Of a stretch of DNA of 7,315 bases, positions 6,206 to 7,315 are shown piece after piece. The notes beneath the pieces were generated by a model. That model saw only the letters and a list, made by a program, of their open reading frames with translations, was not told the DNA's origin and did no database searches. The translations under genes and the position numbers were made by a program. The stretch spans positions 1-7,315 of the forward strand of contig JACOTK010000043.1 of assembly GCA_016178435.1 (NCBI GenBank), written 5' to 3'. Numbering within the stretch: the first letter of the stretch is position 1; every line of letters begins with the position of its first letter. Origin of the DNA: Actinomycetota bacterium (GTDB lineage: Bacteria; Actinomycetota; Acidimicrobiia; Acidimicrobiales; CADCSY01).

Positions 6206-7315
6206 ATGGTGATGCGCACGAGGAAGGCGGCCCGCGACGCGGGGGTGAGCTTTGTCCCTCGGGATGCCGTGCGCTGGTTCAGCCCCATGGTCCTGGCAAG
6301 GTCCGGACTGCGGGTGGTTCTGGCGGGGGTCCTGGGCTCCTACCTGGACAAGCGAGAGCTGCAACAGAGCTTCCCGAGCGTTTGCGTCACCCGCCATGGC
6401 CAGGAGGAGGAACTCTGGTTCGATTTCGTCGCCGACACGGGTGACGGCTTCGATGCCACGTATTCGGTTGCCTGGTTGGCCGGTCGCGAACGACTCCCGA
6501 TCGTCGGATCCGACCAGGAGCTCCCGCGGGGGAGGTTGCTCATCCTGGGCGGCGATCAGGTGTATCCGTGCGCCGGTCCGTCGGCCTACGAGGATCGCTT
6601 CACGGGTCCCTTTCGAGCAGCGTTTCCGCTGGTCGATGACGAAAACGAGGCCCCCAGCCTGGTGGCGATCCCCGGCAACCACGACTGGTACGACGGGCTG
6701 ACGGCCTTTGTCCGCGCCTTCGCCCAGGAACGCTGGATCGGGGCCTGGCGCAGCGTCCAGCGGCGCAGCTACACGGCCGTGAAACTGCCTCACGATTGGT
6801 GGCTGTGGGCGATTGACCTGCAGAAGGGGGCGGATCTCGACGAACCCCAGAAGGAGTACTTCGAGGAGATTGCCAGGGAGTTGATGGGCCCGGACGCAAA
6901 GGTCATCCTGTGCGTGGCCGAGCCGGCATGGGTGGATGCGGCGGGCGATCCGGGCGCCTACGCCGCGCTCGACTACCTCGTGCGCAAGCTCATCGAGCCG
7001 TTCGGCGCCCGGGTGCTGCTGATGCTGACCGGTGACTCCCATCACTATGCCCACTACGTGGGTGACGACGGCAGCCACAAGGTGACCGCCGGGGGAGGCG
7101 GGGCCTTCCTGCACCCGACCCACGATCTGCCCGAGACCATCACCCTGGAGTCCCCAACGCCTGGAGGGACGGCGCCGCCCGTGATGTCCTCGGTCACCTA
7201 TCGCCTGGAAGGTCGGTGTTACCCGAGCAGAGCGATCTCGAGGAGGCTCGCCTGGGGAGCCCTGGGACTGCCGATTCGCAACCCCTCCTGCCTGATCCTG
7301 CCCGGCCTGTTGCAC
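6206..7315 (+). CDS. Calcineurin-like metallophosphoesterase, 3' partial
   Basis: The frame stays open for 370 codons to the right edge, so the C-terminus is missing. Metal-binding motifs appear in family order: DFVADTGD (73-80, replacing the usual DxH), GGDQVYP (115-121), GNHDWYDG (157-164) and GDSHHYAHY (276-284, the GHxH-type block). Metallophosphoesterases use a two-metal centre to hydrolyse phosphomono- or diesters; the substrate here is unknown. A LILCVAEPAW-like strand (VILCVAEPAW, 233-242) stands where many relatives have HxP. The last residues seen (SRRLAWGALGLPIRNPSCLILPGLL) become hydrophobic, and I recall relatives with a C-terminal membrane region, so a membrane anchor may follow. 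The ATG at 6206 has only a weak GGA 5 nt upstream. GTG 6209, ATG 6212 and upstream TTG codons at 6185 and 6191 are alternatives. It is divergent from the sigma factor gene and shares its 90-bp control region. Confidence 0.88.
   Translation, partial: MVMRTRKAARDAGVSFVPRDAVRWFSPMVLARSGLRVVLAGVLGSYLDKRELQQSFPSVCVTRHGQEEELWFDFVADTGDGFDATYSVAWLAGRERLPIVGSDQELPRGRLLILGGDQVYPCAGPSAYEDRFTGPFRAAFPLVDDENEAPSLVAIPGNHDWYDGLTAFVRAFAQERWIGAWRSVQRRSYTAVKLPHDWWLWAIDLQKGADLDEPQKEYFEEIARELMGPDAKVILCVAEPAWVDAAGDPGAYAALDYLVRKLIEPFGARVLLMLTGDSHHYAHYVGDDGSHKVTAGGGGAFLHPTHDLPETITLESPTPGGTAPPVMSSVTYRLEGRCYPSRAISRRLAWGALGLPIRNPSCLILPGLLH

Noticed and set aside
6158..7315. A 385-codon open frame on the minus strand opposite the metallophosphoesterase
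   Set aside because: It has no recognisable domain and is rich in R, G, P, Q and H, as expected of an antisense frame in high-GC DNA. The plus-strand frame carries all metallophosphoesterase motifs in order, so the minus frame is a shadow.

Overview
The window reads as chromosomal DNA of a high-GC bacterium. Third codon positions are strongly G/C, there are GTG and probable TTG starts, and genes are packed with 4-bp overlaps. The gene types fit an actinobacterium (Actinomycetota): a STAND ATPase of the LuxR/adenylate-cyclase-associated kind, an ECF sigma factor with a GSIGPTR region-4 motif, a cholesterol-oxidase-like GMC flavoenzyme, and a DTGD-type metallophosphoesterase. A free-living soil or marine lineage such as Acidimicrobiia is possible, but the sequence alone does not decide it.

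Layout. (1) 3-2264, plus strand: the main part of a STAND-family NTPase with a TPR-like C-terminal half; its N-terminus lies left of the window. (2) 2261-6115, minus strand: a three-gene block transcribed right to left. It holds an ECF sigma factor (6115-5516), a GMC oxidoreductase (5454-3790) and a patatin-like serine hydrolase (3793-2261). The sigma gene is 61 bp from the oxidoreductase gene, which overlaps the patatin gene by 4 bp in an ATGA junction. (3) 6116-6205: a 90-bp divergent intergenic region with three phased CTTGG repeats and an 8-bp inverted repeat. (4) 6206-7315, plus strand: a calcineurin-like metallophosphoesterase that runs off the right edge.

How the genes may work together. 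The minus-strand block looks like a small lipid or sterol module: a predicted acyl hydrolase (patatin) and a predicted FAD-dependent sterol/alcohol oxidase (GMC), headed by an ECF sigma factor that could control them. The patatin carries a C-terminal domain that I recall from large GMC/alpha-beta-hydrolase fusion proteins. If that is right, the hydrolase and oxidase are functionally linked by domain sharing as well as by position. The STAND gene converges on this block, and the two stop codons overlap inside one CTAG palindrome with no room for a terminator. I see no tRNA, rRNA, CRISPR, insertion sequence or phage feature.
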